In this document: positions 56,715 to 64,000 of the stretch, in pieces
How the letters are laid out: every line of letters starts with the position of its first letter
Position numbering within the stretch: position 1 is the first letter of the stretch
Source: Acidimicrobiia bacterium
GTDB taxonomy: Bacteria; Actinomycetota; Acidimicrobiia; Acidimicrobiales; Bin134
Direction of reading: 5' to 3'
Length of the DNA: 64,000 bases
NCBI GenBank assembly: GCA_022822265.1
Contig: JAJECA010000042.1
Location: 1 to 64,000 of the forward strand
Translations under genes and position numbers: made by a program
Notes under the pieces: model-generated
The model's input: the letters and a program-made list of their open reading frames with translations, nothing else
What the model was told of the DNA's origin: nothing
Databases searched by the model: none

Positions 56715-57920
56715 CTAGCGCAGGATCAACAGCGACACCGGGTCGCCCTCATCGAGCCCGTCACCGTCGGGCAGCACCGCCAGGGCATCGGCTGCGGCCA
56801 TTGCTGACAGCTGGTGTGATCCTTGACCTCCGGCCGACCGGGCCAGGAACTCGCCGTCGGCGTAGTCCACTCGAACCCGGGCGAAGTGGGTCTTGCCATC
56901 GGGTCGGCGGCCCAGCGGTTCCGCCATGCGCCCCTTCACTGGCGGGCGATGCCATGACCCAGAGGGGTGGCCCATCATCTTGCGCAGACCGGGCCGGGCG
57001 AACAGCTCGAACGAGACCATAGACGACACAGGGTTGCCGGGAAGCCCGAACACCGGGATGCCCTGAACCAGACCGAAGGCCAAGGGCTTGGCCGGCTTGA
57101 TGGCTACCTGCATCCAGGACATGTCGCCGATCTCGTTGAGCACCTTTTTCACATAGTCGTAGTCGCCCATGCTCACCCCGCCCGAGGTCAAGAGGGCGTC
57201 GCACTTCTCCACGCCTGCCTGAAGGCCGGCGGCAATGTTGTCCTCGTCGTCGGCCAGACTGCCCAAATCCACCGGCTCGCACCCGGACTCGGCCAATAGC
57301 GCTAGCAGCGTGTGCCGGTTGGAATCGCGGATTTGTCCCTTCTCCAGCGGCTGCGGCCCCTCAACCAGCTCGTCGCCGGTGGACATGACCCCTACTCGAG
57401 CCTTCGGCCGCACCCTTACCTGGTACATGCCCAGGCTGGTGAGCACCCCCAGGTGCCCGGGGGTCAGAACCTCACCCGGACCGAATACCGTCTGGCCCAC
57501 AGTCAGATCCTCGCCGGCCCGCCGAATGTGGTTGCCCTCGGGCACCGACTGGGCCACGGTCACCTCGGTACCGTCGGCGCTTGTCTCGGTGAGCTCCACC
57601 ATCACCACTGCGTCGGCACCGGGCGGGATAACCGCGCCGGTCATGATGCGGGCAGCCTGTCCGGCGCCCACCGTGATGTCGGGCGGCACTCCGGCGGCAA
57701 TCGTGCCTGCGATGGCCAAAGTCGTCGGCGCATCAGCCACATCGGCCGACCGCACCGCGAAACCGTCCATCGCCGTGTTGTCGAATGGGGGCACCAACTC
57801 GGGCGCCACCACTGTCTCGGTGGTCACCAACCCTCGAGCGTCGCCAACGGCCACAGTGACCTCGTCCAGAATGCCGCATCCGGCCAGCACCCGCTCCTGA
57901 GCCTCAGTAAGTGGGATCAT
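56715..57920 (-). CDS. moeA: Molybdopterin molybdenumtransferase
   Basis: 401 residues from ATG 57920, which overlaps the plsY stop by one base (TGATG). MoeA motifs: PPFDNTAMDGFAVRSADV, GAVIPPGADAVVMVE, VGVMSTGDELVEGPQPLEKG, LLTSGGVSMGDYDYVKKVL and VFGLPGNPVSSMVSFELF. It inserts molybdate into adenylylated molybdopterin. The normal partner MogA/MoaB is not visible here. Confidence 0.97.
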   Translation of the reverse strand: MIPLTEAQERVLAGCGILDEVTVAVGDARGLVTTETVVAPELVPPFDNTAMDGFAVRSADVADAPTTLAIAGTIAAGVPPDITVGAGQAARIMTGAVIPPGADAVVMVELTETSADGTEVTVAQSVPEGNHIRRAGEDLTVGQTVFGPGEVLTPGHLGVLTSLGMYQVRVRPKARVGVMSTGDELVEGPQPLEKGQIRDSNRHTLLALLAESGCEPVDLGSLADDEDNIAAGLQAGVEKCDALLTSGGVSMGDYDYVKKVLNEIGDMSWMQVAIKPAKPLAFGLVQGIPVFGLPGNPVSSMVSFELFARPGLRKMMGHPSGSWHRPPVKGRMAEPLGRRPDGKTHFARVRVDYADGEFLARSAGGQGSHQLSAMAAADALAVLPDGDGLDEGDPVSLLILR

Positions 57921-58504
57921 CACCAAAGCGCCGGTTCTTCTCGCTTCCACATACGGCGAATGTTCTCATGGTGACGGGCGATAACCACCACCGCAACCCC
58001 GATAACCACCACCACCTCCAGTGCTGGCCAACCCTGAATGGCCACTGAGGCCGGTGCCGCGGCCACCGCCACCAGCGAGGCCGCCCCGGCCCGCTTGGTT
58101 GCAGCAAGGGCCACCGCCCACACCCCGATGAGGATCACCCCCACCACCGGGGTCAGCGCCAGCAGCATCCCCCCAAACGTGGCCACCCCCTTGCCCCCCT
58201 CGCGATAGCGGCCTAGGGGCACTATGTGGCCCACCACCGCGGCCGCCCCGCACACCGCTCCGATCAACTGGTCCCCGAAAATGAGCCCCAAGCCCGCAGC
58301 GATAAATCCCTTCCCAACGTCGCTGAGCAGCACCCAAGCCGCCGGCCACCGCCCCGCCACCCGGTACACATTGCTGGCCCCGGGATTATTCGACCCTTCC
58401 CGGGTCGGGTCGTGCCCCGTATACCTCCCCACCAAGAGCGCGCCCGGAAACGTCCCCCACGCATACCCGGCCAGCACAAGCCACCAAGCCCAGTCCACCC
58501 GCAC
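57920..58504 (-). CDS. plsY: Glycerol-3-phosphate acyltransferase
   Basis: 194 residues from GTG 58504 (an upstream TTG is less convincing). Integral membrane protein with five to six helices. GSNNPGASNVYRVAGRWPAA (motif 1, GSGNxGAxNxxR-like), VGHIVPLGRYREGGKGVATF (motif 2/3, GHxxP and GGKGVAT) fix the identity. It acylates sn-glycerol-3-phosphate with acyl-phosphate, the first step of phospholipid synthesis. Translation coupled to moeA. The promoter faces the FmdB-like gene 70 bases away. Confidence 0.95.
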   Translation of the reverse strand: MRVDWAWWLVLAGYAWGTFPGALLVGRYTGHDPTREGSNNPGASNVYRVAGRWPAAWVLLSDVGKGFIAAGLGLIFGDQLIGAVCGAAAVVGHIVPLGRYREGGKGVATFGGMLLALTPVVGVILIGVWAVALAATKRAGAASLVAVAAAPASVAIQGWPALEVVVVIGVAVVVIARHHENIRRMWKREEPALW

Positions 58505-58573
58505 ATCGTAGTGAAACGGACCAGAACCCCTCAGATAGCCAAAAAACAACCGCCACCCCTATCCTTAACTCTC

Positions 58574-58957
58574 GTGCCCGCCTACGACTACAGCTGCCAA
58601 ACCTGCGGCACCCGCTTCGAGGTCATCCAGTCGTTCTCCGAAGACACCCTCACCCGCTGTCCCGAAGCCGACTCCATCGCCAGCCCCGCGGCCTGCGCCC
58701 AGCCCGGCAAAGGCCAAGTATCCAAGGTGTTCAGCGTCCCCAGCATCACCTTCAAGGGCGACGGCTTCTACCGAAACGACAGCCGCTCGGGAGCCAAGTC
58801 GTCCACCATGGCCGGCTCGTCGTCCAACGGAGACAGCTCCAACGGCCAAGAAAAATCAGACTCGGCCAAGGCAGACGCGGCCAAGTCCGACAGCAGCTCA
58901 TCGGAGTCGTCGAGCCGCGAACCGGCCAAAGCCGCCTCCAGCTCATCCGACGACTAG
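58574..58957 (+). CDS. FmdB-like zinc-ribbon protein with long disordered tail
   Basis: 127 residues from GTG 58574. N-terminal MPAYDYSCQTCGTRFEVIQS is the FmdB/CxxC regulatory-domain start with the first Cys pair. The second pair is spread out (CPEADSIASPAAC), unlike the usual CPxCG, so zinc binding may be altered. KVFSVPSITFKGDGFYRNDS is the standard continuation. From residue 70 on it is a low-complexity Ser/Ala/Lys/Asp tail. Role unknown; these small proteins are common near nucleoside and folate genes. Confidence 0.85.
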   Translation: MPAYDYSCQTCGTRFEVIQSFSEDTLTRCPEADSIASPAACAQPGKGQVSKVFSVPSITFKGDGFYRNDSRSGAKSSTMAGSSSNGDSSNGQEKSDSAKADAAKSDSSSSESSSREPAKAASSSSDD

Positions 58958-58966
58958 TCGCCAGCC

Positions 58967-59761
58967 ATGCCCGAGATCGGCGTCATCGGCGGCTCCGGTC
59001 TCTACTCCCTTCTGGATGACGCCGTAGAAGTACCGGGTGACGACGCGTTCGGACCCCCGTCGGGGCCGCTCACCATCGGCTCGGTGGACGACATCGAGGT
59101 GGTGTTTCTCGCTCGCCACGGCCCCGGCCACCGCTATCCGGCCCACAAGGTCAACTACCGGGCCAACCTGTGGGCCCTGCGCCAAGCCGGGGTAAAGGCC
59201 ATATTCGGACCCAGCGCCTGCGGCTCGCTTCGCCCCGAGCTGGCCCCCGGCCACATCGTGGTGTGCGACCAGCTGGTGGACCGCACATCGGGCCGGGCCG
59301 ACACCTACTTCGACACCGTCACCAACCACGTCTCGCTGGCCGACCCCTACTGCGATGAACTCCGCCAGGCGCTGCTAAGCGCCGCCCGCGCCGAACAGAT
59401 GACCGCCCACGACGGGGGGACCATGACGGTGATCTCCGGCCCCCGTTTCTCCACCCGGGCCGAGTCGCGCTGGTTCAGCGACAGCGGCTGGGACGTGGTG
59501 GGCATGACCCAGTACCCCGAAGCCGCCCTGGCCGCCGAGCTGGGCATCTGCTACGCCACCGCCGCCCTGGTCACTGACTACGACGTGGGCCTGGATGACG
59601 ACCCCAACATCGAGCCGGTCACCCAAGACGAGGTGTTCGCCTTCTTCGCCCAGAACCTCGACCGGATGCGGGCCGTCTTGTTCGGCGCCATCCGCGCCGT
59701 GGCCGCCAACCTCCCCGACTGCTCGAGCCGGACCAACGGCATCGAGCCTCCCTTGCCCTGA
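58967..59761 (+). CDS. mtnP: S-methyl-5'-thioadenosine phosphorylase
   Basis: 264 residues. Nucleoside phosphorylase family 2: MPEIGVIGGSGLYSLLDDAV, VVFLARHGPGHRYPAHKVNY (phosphate-binding RHGxxH), MTVISGPRFSTRAESRWFSD and VVGMTQYPEAALAAELGICY (substrate-binding MT), then ALVTDYDVG. MTAP-type residues are seen rather than PNP-type. It splits MTA from polyamine or SAM-radical metabolism into adenine and methylthioribose-1-phosphate. Starts 9 bases after the FmdB gene, so co-transcribed. Confidence 0.93.
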   Translation: MPEIGVIGGSGLYSLLDDAVEVPGDDAFGPPSGPLTIGSVDDIEVVFLARHGPGHRYPAHKVNYRANLWALRQAGVKAIFGPSACGSLRPELAPGHIVVCDQLVDRTSGRADTYFDTVTNHVSLADPYCDELRQALLSAARAEQMTAHDGGTMTVISGPRFSTRAESRWFSDSGWDVVGMTQYPEAALAAELGICYATAALVTDYDVGLDDDPNIEPVTQDEVFAFFAQNLDRMRAVLFGAIRAVAANLPDCSSRTNGIEPPLP

Positions 59762-59837
59762 CCCTTTCCAACGACTCCCGCGGCCGCTAGCCTGAACGGC
59801 GCTTCCCCCGCTTCGAGCATGGCGAAGGCGCGCGCCG

Positions 59838-60479
59838 GTGGACGCATCTGCTGACAATGTGCACCAACCCCTCACCTGGCGGGGCTCGCTTCTGGGCCGG
59901 TTGCCGGGCGGGCGGCGCAGCTACTGGCTGGTGGTGGCCGCGGCCGCGGCGATAACCGGACTGGTGGTGGCCGCCATCGCCGTCATGGCCGGAGGCGGAC
60001 CCTCTTTGGGCCAGCTCACCCCGGTTGTGGTGGCCACCGAACCCATCGAAGCCGGACAACCGCTAGACGAGGCCAACACCGAGATCCGCCGGTACCCCGC
60101 ACTGGTGCTGCCTCCCGACGCCCTGGGTGCGCTGACCGGCGACGAGGTGGCCTCCGCGGCCCTCCATGTCGGCGATGTGGTGACCGCAACCCGTCTGGGG
60201 GGACTGACCATCGGGGACCGAACCGAGGTTGCCGTTCCCGCCCACACCGCAATGCCCCCGCTGGTGCCCGGCGACCGGGTGGACGTGCTGGTGACCCTGC
60301 CGATCACCGATGACCGCGGCGCCCAGTCGCAAGCCACCCTCACCGTGGCCACCGCGGCAGTGGTCACAAACAAGGCCGAGCACGCCGTCACCATCGCGGT
60401 AACCGGCCAAGAACTGCTCCCGGTGGCTTCCGCGGTGATCCAGGGCTCGGTGACGCTGGCCCTGGTGCGGCCTGGTTGA
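59838..60479 (+). CDS. SAF-domain protein (CpaB/FlgA-like), membrane anchored
   Basis: 213 residues, GTG 59838. Cytoplasmic basic start, one membrane helix (YWLVVAAAAAITGLVVAAIA), then a SAF domain: TPVVVATEPIEAGQPLDEAN, EVASAALHVGDVVTATRLGG. The rest (VAVPAHTAMPPLVPGDRVDV, LVTLPITD) resembles the CpaB/RcpC region that follows SAF. Such proteins belong to Flp-type pilus assembly, but no other pilus gene is nearby, so the role is open. Confidence 0.8.
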   Translation: MDASADNVHQPLTWRGSLLGRLPGGRRSYWLVVAAAAAITGLVVAAIAVMAGGGPSLGQLTPVVVATEPIEAGQPLDEANTEIRRYPALVLPPDALGALTGDEVASAALHVGDVVTATRLGGLTIGDRTEVAVPAHTAMPPLVPGDRVDVLVTLPITDDRGAQSQATLTVATAAVVTNKAEHAVTIAVTGQELLPVASAVIQGSVTLALVRPG

Positions 60480-60491
60480 GGAGCGACGCCG

Positions 60492-61328
60492 CTAGCGCAC
60501 CGAGGCGGCTATGAGGCTGAGCACGAGCAGGGCCACCAATATCCGGTACACCGCAAACGGACCGAAGCTGCGGGTGCGCACCAGGGCCAAGAGCCCCTTG
60601 ACCGCGGCGAAACCGGTAACAGCCGACGCTGCGGTGCCCCACGCGAACCCGGCTCGGGCATCGGCGGGGATGCCTCCCCATCCGCCGATGTCGATGAACT
60701 CATACACGCCGGCACCGGCGATCACCGGCACGCTCATCAGCATGGCCAGGCGGGCGGCGGCCTCGCGATTGAAGCTGAGCAGGCGCCCGGCGGTGATGAT
60801 CACTCCCGACCGCGATACTCCCGGCTGAAGCGAGCAGGCCTGGGCCAGCCCCAGCCCCAGCGCGTCGCGCACCCCGAACTCACCCACATCTCTCTGCCCC
60901 GTGCGCCGGTCCGACCACCACAGCAGAACACCGAATGCCGCCAGCATCACCGCGGTGAGCCAAACCTCGTCGTCGGCCTCGTCGATCACCGATCGCAGCC
61001 CCACGCCCACCGCGGCGGCCGGAATGGTGGCCAGAACCAGCAGCCACCCCAGCCGGCCCTCGTCGGTCATCGGGGCCTGGCGCCGGGTCACCGCGGAGAT
61101 CCCGTCTCGCACCAGCGCCCAAACCTCTCGGCGCAGGCAGGCCAACAACCCCATCAGCGTGCCCAAGTGAAGTGCCACGTCGAACGCCTTTTTGAGATCG
61201 TCTCGGCCCTCGAAATCGCTCCAGTCGGCCAGCCAGGGAATGATCTGGAGGTGCCCGCTGGACGACACCGGCAGGAACTCGGTCAGCCCCTGGGCGATGC
61301 CCAACAAAATGGCGTGCAGGACCGACAT
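60492..61328 (-). CDS. uppP: Undecaprenyl-diphosphatase (BacA type)
   Basis: 278 residues, eight or so membrane helices. Motif 1 GIAQGLTEFLPVSSSGHLQI and motif 2 LGLGLAQACSLQPGVSRSGV (PGxSRSG) hold the catalytic Glu, His, Ser and Arg. FNREAAARLAMLMSVPVIAG is the usual next helix. It recycles undecaprenyl phosphate for cell-wall synthesis and may give bacitracin tolerance. 24 bases downstream of tldE on the same strand, so likely the last gene of that operon. Confidence 0.96.
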   Translation of the reverse strand: MSVLHAILLGIAQGLTEFLPVSSSGHLQIIPWLADWSDFEGRDDLKKAFDVALHLGTLMGLLACLRREVWALVRDGISAVTRRQAPMTDEGRLGWLLVLATIPAAAVGVGLRSVIDEADDEVWLTAVMLAAFGVLLWWSDRRTGQRDVGEFGVRDALGLGLAQACSLQPGVSRSGVIITAGRLLSFNREAAARLAMLMSVPVIAGAGVYEFIDIGGWGGIPADARAGFAWGTAASAVTGFAAVKGLLALVRTRSFGPFAVYRILVALLVLSLIAASVR

Positions 61329-61352
61329 GGCCTTGTGGCCTGGGGCTAACCC

Positions 61353-62699
61353 TTAGGCACCGGACATGGTGACTTCGGCCACCACCAGCGACACCCCCGC
61401 CGAGCTCATGGGCAGCCAAGTGAGGTCGGACCCCACCGCGGCCACATCGAGCAGCATCCGCTGGAGGGTGGAGGCGATGGTGATCTCCCTCACCGGCTCG
61501 GCCAATGCGCCGTTGCGGATTCGAAGCCCCTCGGCGCCGGTGGAGAAGTCGCCGCTCACCGGGTTGACGCCGGAGTGCAGGCCCGACACTCCCTGCACCA
61601 GCACCCCGTTGTCGATGCCGGCAATGAGCTCTTCGGGCGGTTGGTCGCCGGGTACCAGCGACAGCGCTTGGCAGCCCACCCCGGGGGTGCTGGCGTATCC
61701 CCGAACAGCCGAGCCGGTGGAGGCCGATCCCGACCGCCGCCCGGTGTAGCTGTTGTGCAGGAATCGCTCGAGCTGGCCGCCGCCAATAAGCAGATTGCGC
61801 CGGGTGGCCAAGCCCTCGCCGTCGGCGTCGGAGGCGGTGAAGGCCTCCGGGTTGGTGGGATCGTCCACCAGGGTGACGTTGGGCGCGGCCACTTGGTCGC
61901 CTAGGCGGTCGGCAAACAGCGACCGGCCCTTCAGCACCGCCTCGCCCGACAGGGTGCTCCCGATGATGCCCAGAAACTGGGCAGTCACGAACGGGTCGAG
62001 CACCACGGTGACCCTCTCGGTGGGCGGCTGGGTGGCGCCCAGCATCCGAGTGGCCCGCTCCACCGCGTCTTTCGCCGCGACCGCCACATCAAGGGTGCTG
62101 GGCTCTCGGCCCACCGAGAAGCCGAATCCGGTCTGAGTCTCGTCGCCTTCAGAGGCCAGTGAGTAGGCGGTTAGGTAGCAGGATGTGTCCCGTCCCGTAC
62201 TGCGGATTCCGGTGGTGGTGGCAATGGCGTCGGCGCTCAGGGCATCGCCGTAGTCGGCCGACTCCACCCCCACGATGCGGGGGTCGCCGGCCTGCACCGC
62301 CCGCTCCAGCTCCAGGGCCATATCGATCTTGGCGTCGGTGCCGAACTCCAGCAGGGCCTCGTTGTAGAGGTCGAGTTCCGGGGGCTCCACTCCGTCGGGC
62401 TCAGCCAGGCCGAAGAACTCGTCGGGGGAACCGAACACGGTGTTGTCGCGGGCCTCGGCCAGGGTCTCTTCCAGAACCTCGGGATCGAGGGTGCCGGCGT
62501 GGGCAAATCCCTGGCGGTCGTCGGCGATCACCCGGATGCCCACACCCTGTGATTCGGCCACCGACAGCGACTCGATCTCGCCCTCATACACCCGCACCTC
62601 GGTCTCCTGGCTGTGGCCGACCACCGCCTCGATCTGTTCGCCGTCGCGGCCCCAGCCCACGATGCGCTCAGCGATCTCCAACAGTTCCTCAGGATTCAT
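61353..62699 (-). CDS. pmbA: TldE/PmbA-type metalloprotease partner subunit
   Basis: 448 residues. The family is recognised by ETEVRVYEGEIESLSVAESQ at the N-terminus, GVGIRVIADDRQGFAHAGTL, TGFGFSVGREPSTLDVAVAA and the C-terminal GLHSGVNPVSGDFSTGAEGL, which is the most conserved stretch. As usual for TldE it lacks the HExxxH metal motif of TldD. The heterodimer degrades unfolded peptides and processes RiPP-type precursors. Stop of tldD and start of this gene are 39 bases apart. Confidence 0.95.
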   Translation of the reverse strand: MNPEELLEIAERIVGWGRDGEQIEAVVGHSQETEVRVYEGEIESLSVAESQGVGIRVIADDRQGFAHAGTLDPEVLEETLAEARDNTVFGSPDEFFGLAEPDGVEPPELDLYNEALLEFGTDAKIDMALELERAVQAGDPRIVGVESADYGDALSADAIATTTGIRSTGRDTSCYLTAYSLASEGDETQTGFGFSVGREPSTLDVAVAAKDAVERATRMLGATQPPTERVTVVLDPFVTAQFLGIIGSTLSGEAVLKGRSLFADRLGDQVAAPNVTLVDDPTNPEAFTASDADGEGLATRRNLLIGGGQLERFLHNSYTGRRSGSASTGSAVRGYASTPGVGCQALSLVPGDQPPEELIAGIDNGVLVQGVSGLHSGVNPVSGDFSTGAEGLRIRNGALAEPVREITIASTLQRMLLDVAAVGSDLTWLPMSSAGVSLVVAEVTMSGA

Positions 62700-62738
62700 A
62701 CGACGACCTCGTAGATGTATGGCCGCGGTGGGCGGGGG

Positions 62739-64000
62739 TCACGCCGCGGTTCCGCCGATGGTCATCGACGCCACCCGAAGGGTGGGAGTTCCGTCGCCCA
62801 CTGGGACGCCCTGGCCGTCTTTGCCGCAGGTGCCCGGCGATCCCATGGCGAAGTCGTTGCCCAGTACCTCGATGCCGGAAAGCACCTCGGGGCCGTTGCC
62901 GATGAGATTGCCCTCTCGGATGGGTGCGCCGATCTGGCCGTTCTCGATCAGGTAGGCCTCGCTCATGCCGAAGACGAAGTCGCCGGTGGCGGTATTCACC
63001 TGGCCGCCGCCCAAGTGGGCCACGTATACGCCGCGGTCGGTGGCGGCGATGATGTCTTGGGGATCAGCGGTGCCGTTGGCCAGATAGGTGTTGGTCATCC
63101 GCACCATGGGCAGGTGCTGATAGCTCTGGCGGCGGCCGTTGCCCGAGCTCTCCCGGCCCTCCTTGCGGGCCCGCAGCAGATCCCACATGTAGTCGGTGAG
63201 CACGCCGTTCTCGATGAGCACGTTGCGCTGGGCGGGCCGGCCCTCGTCGTCGATGGCATAGGCCCCCCACTCCCGGGCCATGGTCCCGTCGTCGATGAGG
63301 GTGACCTCGGGGTGGGCCACCTGCTCGCCCACCCGGTTGCGGAACACCGATGCCTGCTTGGCCACCAAGTCGGCCTCCAGCCCGTGTCCGCAGGCCTCGT
63401 GGAACAGCACGCCCCCGCCGCCGGGTCCGATCACCACCGGCATCGAGCCGCTGGGCGCCGGCTGGGCGGCCAGCTTGGTGAGCGCCCGATTGGCCGCGGT
63501 GCGAGCCAGCTCGTCCACCTCGTATTCGTCGAACAGCTCGAATCCGATGGGGCGGCCCACGCTCTCAAACCCGGTCTGCATGCCGGTGTCGCCCATCGCC
63601 ACACACGACACCGCGAACCGGGTGCGAACCTGGTCGTCGCCGGCCAGCAGCCCGTCGCTGTTGGCCACCAGAATACGGCGGCGCCCATCCGCGTAGCGGG
63701 CCGACACCTGGGTAATGGCCGAGCCCGCCGCCCGGGCGGCCTCGTCGGCCCGGCCCAAGAGATCCACCTTGGTGGCTTTGGCCACGGTCTCGGGCAGCAC
63801 CTCGATCTCGTTGGGCGACGGAGCGTCAACCCGGTCGAGCGCCACTACCTGGTGGCCCCCACCGCCGCCTCGGGCTGCGGCCGCCGCCGCCCGGGCCGCT
63901 TTGGCCAATCCTGCCTCGGTCAGGTCGGACGTGTGGGCAAACCCGGTGGTCTCCCCTACCACCACGCGGATTCCCGCCCCCCGGGTTCGCCCCGAGCTCA
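62739..64000 (-). CDS. tldD: TldD metalloprotease (5' end outside window)
   Basis: The open frame continues through the right window edge; the in-frame codons before 63965 (RTRGAGIRVVVGETTGFAHT) are coding in homologues, so the true start is beyond 64000. The metal-binding HExxxH is in GGGVLFHEACGHGLEADLVA. SVFRNRVGEQVAHPEVTLID and MVRMTNTYLANGTADPQDII, then FGMSEAYLIENGQIGAPIRE, are typical. C-terminus MGSPGTCGKDGQGVPVGDGT normal. Zinc-dependent and works with TldE. Over 400 of about 480 expected residues are present. Confidence 0.96.
   Translation of the reverse strand, partial: SSGRTRGAGIRVVVGETTGFAHTSDLTEAGLAKAARAAAAAARGGGGGHQVVALDRVDAPSPNEIEVLPETVAKATKVDLLGRADEAARAAGSAITQVSARYADGRRRILVANSDGLLAGDDQVRTRFAVSCVAMGDTGMQTGFESVGRPIGFELFDEYEVDELARTAANRALTKLAAQPAPSGSMPVVIGPGGGGVLFHEACGHGLEADLVAKQASVFRNRVGEQVAHPEVTLIDDGTMAREWGAYAIDDEGRPAQRNVLIENGVLTDYMWDLLRARKEGRESSGNGRRQSYQHLPMVRMTNTYLANGTADPQDIIAATDRGVYVAHLGGGQVNTATGDFVFGMSEAYLIENGQIGAPIREGNLIGNGPEVLSGIEVLGNDFAMGSPGTCGKDGQGVPVGDGTPTLRVASMTIGGTAA

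Overview
The window is high-GC, densely packed actinobacterial DNA. CarD, a SepX/GlpR-like membrane protein beside moaC-moaA-moeA, several LLM-class (F420/flavin-type) oxidoreductases, many SDRs and acyl-CoA enzymes, and frequent GTG/TTG starts all point to Actinomycetota. An uncultured member of class Acidimicrobiia is my best guess, but this is inference from gene content only.

Layout. 1-8.3 kb is an accessory island with visibly lower GC and many defence/toxin-antitoxin genes: a ribbon-helix-helix gene with a 33-bp palindromic operator, a DUF3644/HEPN protein facing a second HEPN-motif protein, two copies of a DUF2384 antitoxin segment, a zeta-toxin kinase that appears fused to its antitoxin, antitoxins HigA and HicB without visible toxins, a duplicated hairpin element, and a DUF4143 ATPase preceded by five exactly phased 23-bp direct repeats. 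8.3-20.4 kb holds an MFS exporter, an esterase, two LLM oxidoreductases, hicBA, an acyl-CoA dehydrogenase/sulfotransferase/proline iminopeptidase operon, a glutaminyl cyclase lipoprotein, DUF429, carD and tRNA-Pro. 20.5-29.5 kb holds the circularly permuted ATP-grasp/alpha-E/transglutaminase trio and a peptide-type ABC importer with two tandem binding proteins but no local ATPase.

29.5-38.2 kb contains the most interesting material: two genes that make sense only if an in-frame TGA is read as selenocysteine. The first (30626-31165) is a UGSC-family protein, followed by a conserved partner of unknown function. The second (37115-38182) is a SAM-dependent methyltransferase whose TGA gives a UxxC motif in a segment where homologues, as I remember them, carry Cys. 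Each TGA is followed by a perfect 7-bp stem with a 5-nt loop at a distance suitable for a bacterial SECIS. To my knowledge the UGSC family is known; the Sec-containing methyltransferase is the candidate new selenoprotein.

38.2-54.3 kb holds an SDR/VIT pair, vapBC with a perfect palindromic operator, a cluster of CoA-dependent lipid or steroid-type catabolism (CoA-transferase, acyl-CoA ligase, crotonase, SDR, thiolase, acyl-CoA dehydrogenase), a membrane molybdenum oxidoreductase, an RsgA-like GTPase, an SDR lacking the catalytic lysine, and a phosphotransferase/AttH-like operon. 54.3-64 kb is housekeeping: tRNA-Ala, the SepX-like gene, the molybdenum cofactor operon (plsY-moeA-moaA-moaC), an FmdB-like protein, MTA phosphorylase, a SAF-domain protein, uppP, and the tldE/tldD pair, the last running off the window end.
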